Both the position numbers and the translations under genes were made by a program. The notes beneath the pieces were generated by a model, which worked only from the letters and a program-made list of their open reading frames with translations, was not told where the DNA came from and searched no databases. A stretch of 34,492 nucleotides of DNA, taken from the NCBI GenBank assembly GCA_017432565.1, contig JAFRIW010000057.1:1-34492 (forward strand), read 5' to 3'. How positions within the stretch are numbered: the first letter of the stretch is position 1; every line of letters starts with the position of its first letter. The DNA is from Lachnospiraceae bacterium. GTDB lineage: Bacteria > Bacillota > Clostridia > Lachnospirales > Lachnospiraceae. Shown in pieces: positions 17,779-26,535 of this stretch.

Positions 17779-18468
17779 TCACTCCGCCAGCGAGGCCTTC
17801 AGAATCTTCACCAGCCGGCTGGTTCCCAGACGCGATGCGCCCAGCTCGGCAAAATGTGCCGCGTCGTCGAAGCTTGCGATGCCGCCCGCCGCTTTGATCT
17901 TCACGTCCGGTCCGACATATTTTGCAAAAAGCGCCACATCGTCAAAGGTCGCGCCGGCGGTGGAGAAGCCGGTGGAGGTCTTGATGAAGTCCGCGCCGGA
18001 CTCGGTCACGATGTGACACATGCGGATCTTCTCCTCTTCCGTGAGCAGGCAGGTCTCGATGATGACCTTCAGAATCCGGCCGCCGCAGGCCGCCTTGATC
18101 TGGCGGATCTCATCCAGCACATAGTCGTCAGAACCCTCTTTCAGCTTACCGATGTTGATGACCATATCGATCTCATCCGCGCCGTTCTCGATGGCGTCCT
18201 TCGTCTCGAACACCTTGGCAGCGGTGGTGTGATTGCCGTTCGGGAAACCGATGACCGTGCACACCGGGACGGCCTTGCAGTCCGCCGTTTCCTTCGCGAC
18301 CATGTATTCCTTCGCCTCTTTCACATAGCAGGGCGGAATGCAGATCGACGCCGTCTGAAAACGCATCGCATCGTCGCAGATTCCGTGAATCTCTTCCGTC
18401 GTGCTCCCCTGCAGCAGCAGGGTGTGATCGCACATGCCGATCAATTTCTGAATTTGTTCTTTCTCCAT
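17779..18468 (-). CDS. deoC: Deoxyribose-phosphate aldolase
   Basis: 229 residues. Class I aldolase splitting 2-deoxyribose-5-phosphate into acetaldehyde and glyceraldehyde-3-phosphate. Key positions are Asp101 ([11 protein letters not shown]), Lys163 in FIKTSTGF as the Schiff-base lysine, and Lys192 in VKIKAAGG. Length matches the family (about 220-230). A GAGGA site lies seven bases before the ATG. The gene follows cdd by 28 bases and precedes the GtrII-like gene. Confidence 0.96.
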   Translation of the reverse strand: MEKEQIQKLIGMCDHTLLLQGSTTEEIHGICDDAMRFQTASICIPPCYVKEAKEYMVAKETADCKAVPVCTVIGFPNGNHTTAAKVFETKDAIENGADEIDMVINIGKLKEGSDDYVLDEIRQIKAACGGRILKVIIETCLLTEEEKIRMCHIVTESGADFIKTSTGFSTAGATFDDVALFAKYVGPDVKIKAAGGIASFDDAAHFAELGASRLGTSRLVKILKASLAE

Positions 18469-18496
18469 CGCTTGTTCCTCGAATTCTATACGTTTT

Positions 18497-18913
18497 CTAC
18501 TTCAGATTCTCCGGCCCGAAACCGTACGGCAGCAGGTCCTTCAGCTTCAACAGCTGATAGTCATCCTCTGCCTTCACCAGCAGGATCTCGAAGGTCTCCG
18601 GATCACAGAACTCCATCATCACCTGCCGGCAGACGCCGCAGGGCGCGCAGTACTGATCCGGCGCTGCGCCACCTTTCCCGCCCGCGACCGCGATGCGGGT
18701 AAATTGCCGTTTCCCGTCATAGACCGCTTTGAAGAAGGCGGTGCGCTCCGCGCAGTTAGACGGCGTGTAGGCCGCGTTCTCAATATTGCAGCCCTGATAA
18801 ATGCTCCCGTCCCCACACTCGAGCGCGGCGCCCACCGCAAAGCCCGAGTATGGGACATACGCGTGCTCCCGCGCTTCAAGCGAGAGCCGCGCAAGCTCTG
18901 TGTATTCCATCAT
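18497..18913 (-). CDS. cdd: Cytidine deaminase
   Basis: 138 residues, typical of the small tetrameric bacterial form. Converts cytidine and deoxycytidine to uridine and deoxyuridine. [14 protein letters not shown] holds zinc ligand Cys54 and proton-shuttle Glu56; CAPCGVCRQ supplies Cys89 and Cys92. An AGGAGAA ribosome site sits before an ATGATG pair, and the first ATG is used here. It lies 71 bases after nupQ and 28 before deoC. Its product feeds uridine phosphorylase (udp at 26.5-27.3 kb). Confidence 0.96.
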   Translation of the reverse strand: MMEYTELARLSLEAREHAYVPYSGFAVGAALECGDGSIYQGCNIENAAYTPSNCAERTAFFKAVYDGKRQFTRIAVAGGKGGAAPDQYCAPCGVCRQVMMEFCDPETFEILLVKAEDDYQLLKLKDLLPYGFGPENLK

Positions 18914-18984
18914 TTCTCCTATCCATGAACTGTTCCAGCACTATGCTGCCTGCGCTGGGAAGGATGATCCTCTTCTGTTTCCGA

Positions 18985-19917
18985 TTATCTCGACCGGACA
19001 AACGGCTTGCCGTTTGCAGCCGGGGCGTTGGCGCGTCCGACGAAGAGCACCAGAGCCAGGATGGTGACGATGTACGGAATCATGGAGATCAGGTTCGGCG
19101 AAATCGTGTTGCCCAGGCTGACCAGGGTTTTGACACCTGTGCACAGTCCGAACAGCAGGCAGGCTGCCGTGGCGCCGCCCGGGGAGAACTTACCGAAGAT
19201 AACCGCCGCGATGGCGATGAAGCCCTGGCCGACGATGATGCTCGGACGGAACTGGTTGACCGTCGCCAGCGTAACGAAGGCGCCGCCGAGGCCTGCCAGG
19301 AAACCGGACAGGATCACGCACGTATAGCGCACGCGGTAGACGTCGATACCCAGGGACTCGCAGGCCTCCGGATGCTCGCCGCAAGCACGCAGGTGCGAGC
19401 CGAATTTTGTCTTATAGAAAACGAACCAGCACACGGCCGCCAGCACGAAGACGAGGTAGGCAACCGAGTAGACGTTCAGTACGTTGCTGCCGAAGGACCC
19501 CGCCGGGAAGACGCCCTCGAAGAGCTTGGGCAGCTTGCTGGACGGATCCATGCCGGGCGTGTCGGAGGAGTTGTCGAACATCGCCTTGCAGATGAAGATC
19601 GACAGGCCCGTGCCCAGGAAGTTGATGGCAGTTCCGGCGATGGTCTGATCCGCGTGGAACTGGATGCAGACGATGGCGTGAATGGTGGCCATCAGCGCGC
19701 CGGCAAGACCGCCGCACAGGAAGGCAAACCAGCCGTTTCCGGAATAGAGACCGACCACCGCGCCGGTGAAGGCGCCGACGGTCATCATGCCCTCAATACC
19801 GATGTTGACAACGCCCGACCGCTCCGAGAAGCAGGAGCCCAGCGCCGCGAACAGAAGCGGCGGCGTGGCAATCAGGGTCGCATTGATCAGAAGACCTAAG
19901 TTAGTCAGGAAATTCAT
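18985..19917 (-). CDS. nupQ: Nucleoside ABC transporter permease (NupQ-like)
   Basis: 310 residues, eight or so hydrophobic helices, BPD_transp_2 family (MglC/RbsC-like). The conserved block SERSGVVNIGIEGMM lies near residues 33-47 and a second conserved area is GQGFIAIAAVIFGK. With NupP it forms the membrane channel for nucleosides delivered by a BMP lipoprotein. The ATG directly follows the nupP stop (TAAATG), consistent with coupled translation. Substrate range cannot be read from sequence; the neighbouring cdd, udp and add support both pyrimidine and purine nucleosides. Confidence 0.92.
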   Translation of the reverse strand: MNFLTNLGLLINATLIATPPLLFAALGSCFSERSGVVNIGIEGMMTVGAFTGAVVGLYSGNGWFAFLCGGLAGALMATIHAIVCIQFHADQTIAGTAINFLGTGLSIFICKAMFDNSSDTPGMDPSSKLPKLFEGVFPAGSFGSNVLNVYSVAYLVFVLAAVCWFVFYKTKFGSHLRACGEHPEACESLGIDVYRVRYTCVILSGFLAGLGGAFVTLATVNQFRPSIIVGQGFIAIAAVIFGKFSPGGATAACLLFGLCTGVKTLVSLGNTISPNLISMIPYIVTILALVLFVGRANAPAANGKPFVRSR

Positions 19918-20994
19918 TTATTTGCCCTCCTTTCCGTCTTTCTTCGGGGCGAGCTTTAAGAACAGCTCCCTGAAAACGGATGAGATCGCGATGAAGATAA
20001 TGACGCAGCCCATGATGATGTTGACGACCTCTGCAGGTGCTTTGATCATCGTCAGCTTGGAGCCGCCGTACTTCATGGCGCCGTAGAAAATGCCGGCAAA
20101 GATGCAGCCGAGGGGATTGGAGCCGCCGATCAGGGCAACCGTAATACCTTCAAAGCCGAAGCCCTCCTGAGAAGCCAGCTGCGCGAGGCGCCCGCCCATG
20201 CCCAGGATCTGCACCGCGCCGCCCAGGCCTGCCAGCGCACCGGAGATACCCAGTGCCGTCAGGATCGAGGCGTCCGCGTTGATGCCGGCGTATTCCGCCG
20301 CGTTGCGGTTGAAACCGACGGCCTTCAAACGATAGCCGAGGGTGGTCTTCTCAATGATGATGTACATGATAACGGCGATGATCACCGCCAGGATGAAGCC
20401 CCAGTTCGCGGAGTTGCAGTCCAGCACCTTGCGGATGCTCTCCGGGAACAGGATCCGCGCGGAGGCCAGCACGTCCTTACTGGCTTCGCCGCCGCCCTCC
20501 TTGTGAATGATCTTCGTGTTGACCACATAGTTGGAAAGGTAGAATGCGATCCAGTTGAACATGATGAAGGAAAGGACTTCGTGAATGCCGCGCTTCACCT
20601 TCATGATGCCGACGATCAGCGACCAGCAGCAGCCTGCTGCCGCCGCGCCGATAATGCACAGCGGAACATGAATGATTGCCGGGACGTCCACCAGGATGCC
20701 CAGCACTGTTGCGGTCAATGCGCCGACAATGTACTGCCCTTCTGCACCGATGTTAAAGACGCCTGTCCGGAAGGAGAAGGCGACCGACAGACCGGTGAAG
20801 ATAACGGGGCTGGCGTAGATCAGCGTCCAAACCAGATATTTCGGCTTGCCGAAAATGCTCGAGAACAGCTTGCCGTACGCGGTCGCCGGGCTGATGCCCG
20901 CGATCGCCAGGAAGATCGCGCCGATCAGGAAGCCGATGAGAATTGCCAGGATGGTATAGAGCACGCTGCTCTCCAGAATACTTTTCTTCTTCAT
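19918..20994 (-). CDS. nupP: Nucleoside ABC transporter permease (NupP-like)
   Basis: 358 residues, multi-pass, BPD_transp_2 family. The N-terminal helix (YTILAILIGFLIGAIF) is followed by FRTGVFNIGAEGQYIVGA, the counterpart of the NIGIEGMM block in nupQ. A longer central loop contains SKDVLASARILFPES. It heterodimerises with NupQ in the known nupNOPQ-type systems. It overlaps the end of nupO by four bases (ATGA). Confidence 0.92.
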   Translation of the reverse strand: MKKKSILESSVLYTILAILIGFLIGAIFLAIAGISPATAYGKLFSSIFGKPKYLVWTLIYASPVIFTGLSVAFSFRTGVFNIGAEGQYIVGALTATVLGILVDVPAIIHVPLCIIGAAAAGCCWSLIVGIMKVKRGIHEVLSFIMFNWIAFYLSNYVVNTKIIHKEGGGEASKDVLASARILFPESIRKVLDCNSANWGFILAVIIAVIMYIIIEKTTLGYRLKAVGFNRNAAEYAGINADASILTALGISGALAGLGGAVQILGMGGRLAQLASQEGFGFEGITVALIGGSNPLGCIFAGIFYGAMKYGGSKLTMIKAPAEVVNIIMGCVIIFIAISSVFRELFLKLAPKKDGKEGK

Positions 20995-22532
20995 TCCTTC
21001 TTACCTCCTGCCATCATGAATCCGAGTTCTTTCTCGTCCGCGTTCTTGCCGGGCACCTCACCGGTGATCTGTCCGTCGAAGATGACGTCGATCCGGTCAG
21101 ACAGGCTCATGATTTCATCCAGTTCGAAGGAAACCAGCAGAACCGCCCGTCCTTTGTTTCGCTGCTCGACAATGTATTTGTGTACGAATTCGATCGCGCC
21201 CACGTCCAGACCTCTGGTCGGGTTGACCGCGATCAGAAGTTCCTTATCGTTGGTGACCTCGCGGGCGATGATGACCTTCTGCTGATTGCCGCCGGAAAGG
21301 GTTCCCGCCGGGCGCAGCTCAGAGCCGCGCGGCCGCACGTCGAAGTGATCGATCAGATCCGTCGCGTGATCGCGGATCGCCTTGCGGTCCAGCATGCCCT
21401 TCAGGGAGTACGGCGCCTCCTCAAAATGCTGCACGATCAGGTTGTCTTCCACAGAGAAGTCCAGGACCAGTCCGTGCTTCTGGCGGTCAGCCGGAATGCT
21501 GGACAGACCTGCGTTGAAGATCTCGCTGGGCGTCTTGTTGAAGATGTCCTTGCCATGCATGTGAACCTCGCCGGACTCCGCTTTCTTAAGACCGGTCAGA
21601 ATCTCGACCAGCTCTGTCTGGCCGTTTCCGTCGACACCTGCCAGACCCACGATCTCGCCGGCGCGCACGTTCAGGTTGAGGCCCTTCAGGATCTCAACGC
21701 CGCGGTAATCCTTCGCGTGAAGGTCCTTTACCTCCAGCACGACATCGCCGGGCTCCTGGTCCTTCTTATCGACCTTGAAGCTGACGTCGCGGCCGACCAT
21801 CATGGCCGCCAGATCGTTCTCGCTCACATCCGCGACCTTCACGGTCTGGATGTATTTACCCTGCCGGATAATCGTGCAGTAATCCGAGCAGGCCTTGATT
21901 TCCTTCAGCTTATGGGTGATCAGAATCACGCTCTTGCCATCCGCTGTCAGGTTGCGGATGATTTCCATCAGCTCATCGATTTCCTGCGGTGTCAGGGAGG
22001 CGGTAGGTTCATCCAATATCAGTACCTGTGCGCCGCGGTACAGCACCTTCAGGATCTCTACTCTCTGCTGCATGCCGACGGAAATATCCTGAATCTTCGC
22101 ATCCGGATCCACACTCATGCCGTAGCGCTCCGAGAGTTCGAGCACCTTGCTGCGCGCGAGCTTCTCATCGACCACCAGACCCTTGGTCGGCTCCACACCC
22201 AGAATGATATTGTCCGTGACGGTAAACGGCTGAATCAGCATGAAATGCTGGTGCACCATACCGATTCCCATCTCGATCGCGTGCTTGGGGCTGTTCAGGT
22301 GGGTCTCCTGGCCGTTGATGAAAATCTGGCCGCTCGTCGGACGGTAAAGACCGTACAGCACGTTCATCAGCGTGCTCTTGCCCGCGCCGTTCTCACCCAG
22401 AATCGCGTGCACCTCTCCTTTGTGGACCGTCAGATTGATGTGATCATTGGCTGTGAAGTCACCGAATTTCTTCACGATGTCCTTCATCTGAATGACCACA
22501 CTGTTCTCGTCCATGTGGCTTTGACTGCTCAA
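20991..22532 (-). CDS. nupO: Nucleoside ABC transporter ATP-binding protein (NupO-like, two ABC domains)
   Basis: 513 residues from a TTG start at 22532. I chose this start because AAGGAGGAGGT ends six bases before it; the frame stays open to 22583 but that stretch contains the ribosome site. The first ABC domain has Walker A GENGAGKST, signature SVGMQQRVE and Walker B VLILDEPTA. The second has GVDGNGQTE, the signature LSGGNQQKV and the degenerate Walker B LIAVNPTRGLD. This asymmetric double ATPase is typical of sugar/nucleoside importers with BPD_transp_2 permeases. It energises NupP/NupQ and lies 86 bases after yjjW. Confidence 0.95.
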   Translation of the reverse strand: MSSQSHMDENSVVIQMKDIVKKFGDFTANDHINLTVHKGEVHAILGENGAGKSTLMNVLYGLYRPTSGQIFINGQETHLNSPKHAIEMGIGMVHQHFMLIQPFTVTDNIILGVEPTKGLVVDEKLARSKVLELSERYGMSVDPDAKIQDISVGMQQRVEILKVLYRGAQVLILDEPTASLTPQEIDELMEIIRNLTADGKSVILITHKLKEIKACSDYCTIIRQGKYIQTVKVADVSENDLAAMMVGRDVSFKVDKKDQEPGDVVLEVKDLHAKDYRGVEILKGLNLNVRAGEIVGLAGVDGNGQTELVEILTGLKKAESGEVHMHGKDIFNKTPSEIFNAGLSSIPADRQKHGLVLDFSVEDNLIVQHFEEAPYSLKGMLDRKAIRDHATDLIDHFDVRPRGSELRPAGTLSGGNQQKVIIAREVTNDKELLIAVNPTRGLDVGAIEFVHKYIVEQRNKGRAVLLVSFELDEIMSLSDRIDVIFDGQITGEVPGKNADEKELGFMMAGGKKE

Positions 22533-22618
22533 TGTGCTACCTCCTCCTTGTTTTACATTTGCCTTTTCTGCGGGCACCGGCAATGCACAGGCATCTCCCG
22601 GCTCTCTTAAAAAAGCAA

Positions 22619-23554
22619 TCAGATGACTACGATATCCCGATATCCCATCGCCTTCAGCAGGTCCGAGAGCTCCTGCATCAGAGTGCTGCCCGGCTGGGCA
22701 AAATCCGAATATTCCGGACGCACTCCCATCGGTCTGCAGGCGATGAGCTTGAATCGGAAGGGCCTGAAGATGCCGACCGCCTCCGGGTCTTTCTTTTTCT
22801 GTCTGTAATCTCCGGCAGCTTCCTTCTCCAGCTGTTTTAAGTAAAGCGGAAGCAGGAACTCGCCGGCGCCCTGCACGCTCTTACGCACATCATATAAATG
22901 CGGTGCGATCACGCAGCGGATCTCATAGAGACGCTCGTGCTCTGCGAGCCACGTGGCGTTCTCCAGCACGGTCTCATTCGGCGCATCCGTGATGCGCCGG
23001 TGGTCCTCACTGTCAAAGGCTTTGATATCCAGCATCACCCCGTCGCTCACCTGCATCAGAGCCGGATTTTGCCTGAAATCAATGGTCCCGTTGCTGTCAA
23101 TCAGGGTCGTCAGCGGCAGGCCCGCGCCCGCGTCCGTCTTCTTCGCGATCGTAAAGAGCTCCGTCAGGAAATCCGGGTGCAGCATGCACTCGCCGCCCGA
23201 TACGCTGATACCGCGGATGAAGGGAATCTGGCGCTCCACCTTCTTCATCACCTCTTCCGGCGTCATGCGGATGACGCGGGGCGAGGCATTGTGCGGGCAC
23301 ACATGGATGCACGTGTCGCACTGGACACATTTTGCCGGATCCCAGCTGACATGCCCGTCCGCCGTAAGGCTCAGGGCCCCGGCGGGACATTTCGAAACGC
23401 AGGTTCCGCAGGAGATGCAGACCGCGCGGGTCTCCGGGTTGTGGCAGTACCGGCAGTTGATATTGCAGCCCTGCAGGAAGATGGCTGTCCGGTTGCCCGG
23501 GCCGTCCACGCTGCTGAAGGGAATGATTTTGTTGACAAGCGCTGTCTGAGTCAT
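22619..23554 (-). CDS. yjjW: YjjW-type glycyl radical enzyme activase (radical SAM)
   Basis: 311 residues. The radical SAM cluster motif is CNINCRYC (Cys30, Cys34, Cys37). Two ferredoxin-like clusters follow: CISCGTCVSKC (46-56) and CVQCDTCIHVC (76-86). SGGECMLHPDF is the GGE-type SAM-binding block. Activases of this kind abstract hydrogen from the partner's glycine to generate the glycyl radical. The yjjI gene lies 17 bases upstream. The ribosome site is poor, so coupling to yjjI translation is likely. The next gene is the transporter ATPase, placing the activase inside the nucleoside operon. Confidence 0.9.
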   Translation of the reverse strand: MTQTALVNKIIPFSSVDGPGNRTAIFLQGCNINCRYCHNPETRAVCISCGTCVSKCPAGALSLTADGHVSWDPAKCVQCDTCIHVCPHNASPRVIRMTPEEVMKKVERQIPFIRGISVSGGECMLHPDFLTELFTIAKKTDAGAGLPLTTLIDSNGTIDFRQNPALMQVSDGVMLDIKAFDSEDHRRITDAPNETVLENATWLAEHERLYEIRCVIAPHLYDVRKSVQGAGEFLLPLYLKQLEKEAAGDYRQKKKDPEAVGIFRPFRFKLIACRPMGVRPEYSDFAQPGSTLMQELSDLLKAMGYRDIVVI

Positions 23555-23571
23555 ATCACGCCAGGTCTGCC

Positions 23572-25134
23572 TCAGCGAATCTTCCGTTCCAGGATGTGTC
23601 CGTTCTTCGAGGCGCCCAGACCCAGCGCCGTGGTGTCCTGCAGCACGGCCGTGCCCGCGTCGAGCTTCTCCATCTCGGAGCGCTTGACCAGATAGCCGGT
23701 CACGCGGATCACGTCGCTGTCGCTCGAATAGAAGGACAGGTAACGCAGATCCTTGCGGAATGCGCCCTTGATGATGTCCAGCACGTACTCCGGATTGCGG
23801 TGCACCGTGACGTCGATGGGGAAGATGTCGCCCGTCCCGGACGGGAAATAATGGTGAAACTTCGAGAGCACCAGCAGCTGATCGATCAGCTCCTCCGGCT
23901 CCTCTCCGATCGGAATGCGGGTGCCGGGCGTCACATCGATGTCGCTGGCGATGCCCACCTGGGCGTGCAGCAGGAAATGGCCGCCTGTGATCTCACAGTA
24001 CGGATTCGTGTGCGCCTGATTGAAATCGTTGATGATGTCCATGATCTCGACGCCGAGCTGCGTCGCTTCCTCGCCGTGGCCGAAGCGCCCCTTCTCGTCG
24101 CCGGGCTGGATTCTGCCTTCCTTCTCGAGCAGAATGTTGACAGCCTCGGCCAGACCCACCAGACCGAACATGGCGGTGAACCGGTCTCTCGAGATCAGAC
24201 CCTCGCGCACCAGGAAACTGTTTTCGAAGAAGCCGCTCTCCTCCACCTCAAAGCGGATGCGGGCGTCCATGTAACGCGCCATGATGTCCATGACATAAGG
24301 CAGCTGATTTTTCTTGAAATCTTCGATGTTCTGCGCGCGCTTGGCGATGTTGCCCAAGATCAGGCGGCACAGTGTGTAGGAGCCGCCGCCCAGCGGCAGG
24401 CCGTTGTAGCAGCTGGCGATGACATAGCGGTCCGTCAGTTCTCTGCAGAACATCTTATGATTGGCAAAACTCGGCTTCGCGCTGTGCAGTGCGCAGTGGA
24501 TGGCAGTCATCATGAACTCGTCGTCCGTGACGCCCTCCTCGTATTTCAGCGACAAATTCGGTACTGCGTCCTCCAGCTCCGCCTCGATCTCGCAGATCAT
24601 CTTGCCGGCGCGGCTCGGCTTCGGGCCGATATCCGCGTGGGAGAAGGAATCCAGCACCGTGCGGTCCACCTGAATGAGAAACAGGCGGATCAGCTTGCGC
24701 GCCGTATCCTCGTCAACGGTGTCCATGAAGGGCTCCAGCAGCTCGTCCAGCTGGCCCAGATAGACCGGATAATTCGTGACGCTGGGCACGTGCTTATAGA
24801 TGATCAGCAGCGCATTCAGTGCCTCGAACAGATCCTTCGGCGGATCCAGCTGCAGGAACTTGCTGCCCTGCTGGAAGAACTTCTCATAGTCCGGCGCGAT
24901 ATAGCGCGGCCGCACCGGCGCATGCCCCTCCGACAGATCGCAGATGCACTGCGTCTCGATCGGCGCGTTCAGCAGCTCGTCCAGCCCCTCCGGCAGATCC
25001 AGCACCTCCAGCAGCGAATCAGCCTTGTTCGCCAGATTCGTCACCTTCTGCTCATGTGTCAGCACAGGAGATTTGATGATCTCCAGTATCTCATCGCGGG
25101 TCTGGTTCACCCGCTCCATCGTTATATCGCGCAT
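23572..25134 (-). CDS. yjjI: YjjI family glycyl radical enzyme
   Basis: 520 residues from the ATG at 25134. GGAGG lies six bases before it, and the longer frame to 25164 would start only a few bases after the predicted transcription start. The C-terminal radical loop is RVTGYL, Gly480 being the expected radical site. SCYNGLPLGGGSYT (Cys242) looks like the active-site thiyl cysteine loop. The end, LGLGASKNGHILERK, is characteristic of YjjI. The protein is shorter than pyruvate formate-lyase (~750). To my knowledge its reaction is not established. In E. coli yjjI-yjjW sits beside the deoCABD operon; here it is embedded among nucleoside genes, which argues for a substrate linked to nucleosides or deoxyribose. 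Confidence 0.88.
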   Translation of the reverse strand: MRDITMERVNQTRDEILEIIKSPVLTHEQKVTNLANKADSLLEVLDLPEGLDELLNAPIETQCICDLSEGHAPVRPRYIAPDYEKFFQQGSKFLQLDPPKDLFEALNALLIIYKHVPSVTNYPVYLGQLDELLEPFMDTVDEDTARKLIRLFLIQVDRTVLDSFSHADIGPKPSRAGKMICEIEAELEDAVPNLSLKYEEGVTDDEFMMTAIHCALHSAKPSFANHKMFCRELTDRYVIASCYNGLPLGGGSYTLCRLILGNIAKRAQNIEDFKKNQLPYVMDIMARYMDARIRFEVEESGFFENSFLVREGLISRDRFTAMFGLVGLAEAVNILLEKEGRIQPGDEKGRFGHGEEATQLGVEIMDIINDFNQAHTNPYCEITGGHFLLHAQVGIASDIDVTPGTRIPIGEEPEELIDQLLVLSKFHHYFPSGTGDIFPIDVTVHRNPEYVLDIIKGAFRKDLRYLSFYSSDSDVIRVTGYLVKRSEMEKLDAGTAVLQDTTALGLGASKNGHILERKIR

Positions 25135-25174
25135 ATTCTTCCTCCGAGAATGGCATAAACACATAGTCCACAGT

Positions 25175-25183
25175 ATTATACCA
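25175..25183 (-). promoter_or_regulatory. Extended -10 promoter of yjjI
   Basis: On the minus strand TGGTATAAT is a perfect extended -10, placed so that transcription would start near 25168, about 35 bases before the yjjI ATG. No convincing -35 is seen; that region is the T-run of the bmp terminator. It would let the yjjI-nup-deo block be expressed independently of bmp. Confidence 0.55.
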
Positions 25184-25194
25184 CAACGGAGCGC

Positions 25195-25238
25195 AAAAAA
25201 GGGGATACCCTCCGAGATCTCTCTCTTCGGGTATCCCC
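25195..25238 (-). terminator. Rho-independent terminator after bmp
   Basis: Minus-strand reading: GGGGATACCC (25238-25229), an 18-base loop, GGGTATCCCC (25210-25201), then six T. It lies between bmp and yjjI, so bmp can be made in excess of the downstream transporter, a common pattern for binding proteins. Confidence 0.88.
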
Positions 25239-25279
25239 CTTTGCTTTCGTCTGTTTTACAGCTTCAGATCCGTCAGGAA

Positions 25280-26422
25280 TCAGTCGAGCTCGTAAACATC
25301 GCCGTACTTCGCCTCGAACTCGTCCTTGGAGGCAGGAACAACGATCTCACCGCTGATGATCTTAGCCTTGACATCCTCAACTGCTGCGATCACTTCAGGA
25401 GTCAGCAGATCCTGTGTAGGAGCAATGTCAACACCAGCGTTAGCCAGCTCGTAAACCTTGACGCCGCCTTCCAGCTTGCCTGCAAGAGCCTCGGCAGCTG
25501 CATCGTAAACAGCGTTGTCGACTCTCTTCATAGCGGAAGTGATGACGGTGCTCGGAGCGATAACGGACTGGTCGGAGTCAACACCGATTGCATAGACGCC
25601 GGCTTCCTGGCAGGCCTCGATGACGCCGTTGCCGGTGCCGCCTGCTGCGTGGTAAACAATGTCAGCGCCGTTGGTGATCTGCGCATTTGCGGAAGACTTG
25701 CCGATTGCAGGATCAGCAAAGCTGTTTGCATTGGTCTGCTGAACAGTTGCTTCCGGGTTTGCATCCAGAACGCCTGCGACATAGCCGTATCCGAACAGGT
25801 GCATGGTATCGGAAGCCATGCCCAGAACGAAACCGACGTTGTTGGTCTTGGTCATCATACCTGCGACATAGCCGACCAGGTAAGAAGCCTGCTCCTGCTT
25901 GAACATCAGGCAGGTTACGTTCGGAAGATCGGAGCAGCTGGAATCATCGATGATGGCGAACTGCTGATCCGGATTCGCCTCAGCGGCTGCTCTGGTTGCA
26001 TCTGCAAGCATGTAGCCGACGCAGATAATCAGATCATAATCTTCATCCATGAAAGCCTCGATGTTGGGTGTGTAATCAGCATCACCCTTGGACTCAAGGT
26101 AGTTCACCTCGATGCCGAGATCCTTGCCGGCTCTCTGAAGGCCTTCCCATGCGGACTGGTTGAATGAACCGTCGTTGACACCGCCTACGTCTGTGACCAG
26201 ACCGACGCTGAACTCGGAAGGATCAACTGCCGCTGCTGCTTCCTCTACAGCTTCTTCAACAGCTTCGGCCTGCTCTGCTGCTGCTTCCTCGACCTTCTCC
26301 ACCTGCTCCTCGGCGGCTTCCTGAACCGCTTCCTGCTGAGCTGCCGGTGCAGAAGCGCCGCAAGCTGCAAGAGCTGCAGCCATTACTGCGGAAAGTGCTG
26401 CTGCGAGTACTCTCTTTTTCAT
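25280..26422 (-). CDS. BMP family nucleoside-binding lipoprotein
   Basis: 380 residues. The lipoprotein signal ends in ALAAC (lipidated Cys21), followed by an Ala/Glu-rich tether (about 22-72). The BMP/Med fold starts at FSVGLVTDVGGVNDGSFNQSAWEG, the diagnostic sequence of this family, and contains YTPNIEAFMDEDYDLIICVG and YHAAGGTGNG. Related proteins (TmpC/PnrA, BmpA, NupN) bind nucleosides and hand them to NupOPQ-type channels. AAAGGAGAGG precedes the ATG. It is separated from the transporter genes by a terminator and by yjjI-yjjW, and follows udp by 113 bases. Confidence 0.92.
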   Translation of the reverse strand: MKKRVLAAALSAVMAAALAACGASAPAAQQEAVQEAAEEQVEKVEEAAAEQAEAVEEAVEEAAAAVDPSEFSVGLVTDVGGVNDGSFNQSAWEGLQRAGKDLGIEVNYLESKGDADYTPNIEAFMDEDYDLIICVGYMLADATRAAAEANPDQQFAIIDDSSCSDLPNVTCLMFKQEQASYLVGYVAGMMTKTNNVGFVLGMASDTMHLFGYGYVAGVLDANPEATVQQTNANSFADPAIGKSSANAQITNGADIVYHAAGGTGNGVIEACQEAGVYAIGVDSDQSVIAPSTVITSAMKRVDNAVYDAAAEALAGKLEGGVKVYELANAGVDIAPTQDLLTPEVIAAVEDVKAKIISGEIVVPASKDEFEAKYGDVYELD

Positions 26423-26451
26423 AATGTTTCCTCTCCTTTCACAAATAAACC

Positions 26452-26470
26452 TCGCACCTTTCAGATGCGA
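26452..26470 (-). promoter_or_regulatory. Hairpin in the udp-bmp spacer
   Basis: TCGCATC, loop TGAAA, GGTGCGA (minus strand) form a 7-bp stem followed by GGTTTATTTG. The T content is too low for a strong terminator. It may act as a weak terminator or protect the 5' end of bmp mRNA. Confidence 0.4.
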
Positions 26471-26535
26471 CTCTTTGTACAGTCATGTATGTTATCACAT
26501 TTCCCGCTCAATATTCTACAGAAATTTGTAAAAAA

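Noticed and set aside
23596..25158. 520-codon plus-strand open frame opposite yjjI
   Set aside because: Shadow of the codon bias of yjjI; no ribosome site and no recognisable domain. The same holds for the long plus-strand frames opposite nupO (20943-22610), deoB (15197-16639), the six-repeat gene (28045-29520) and the adhesin (3290-4681).
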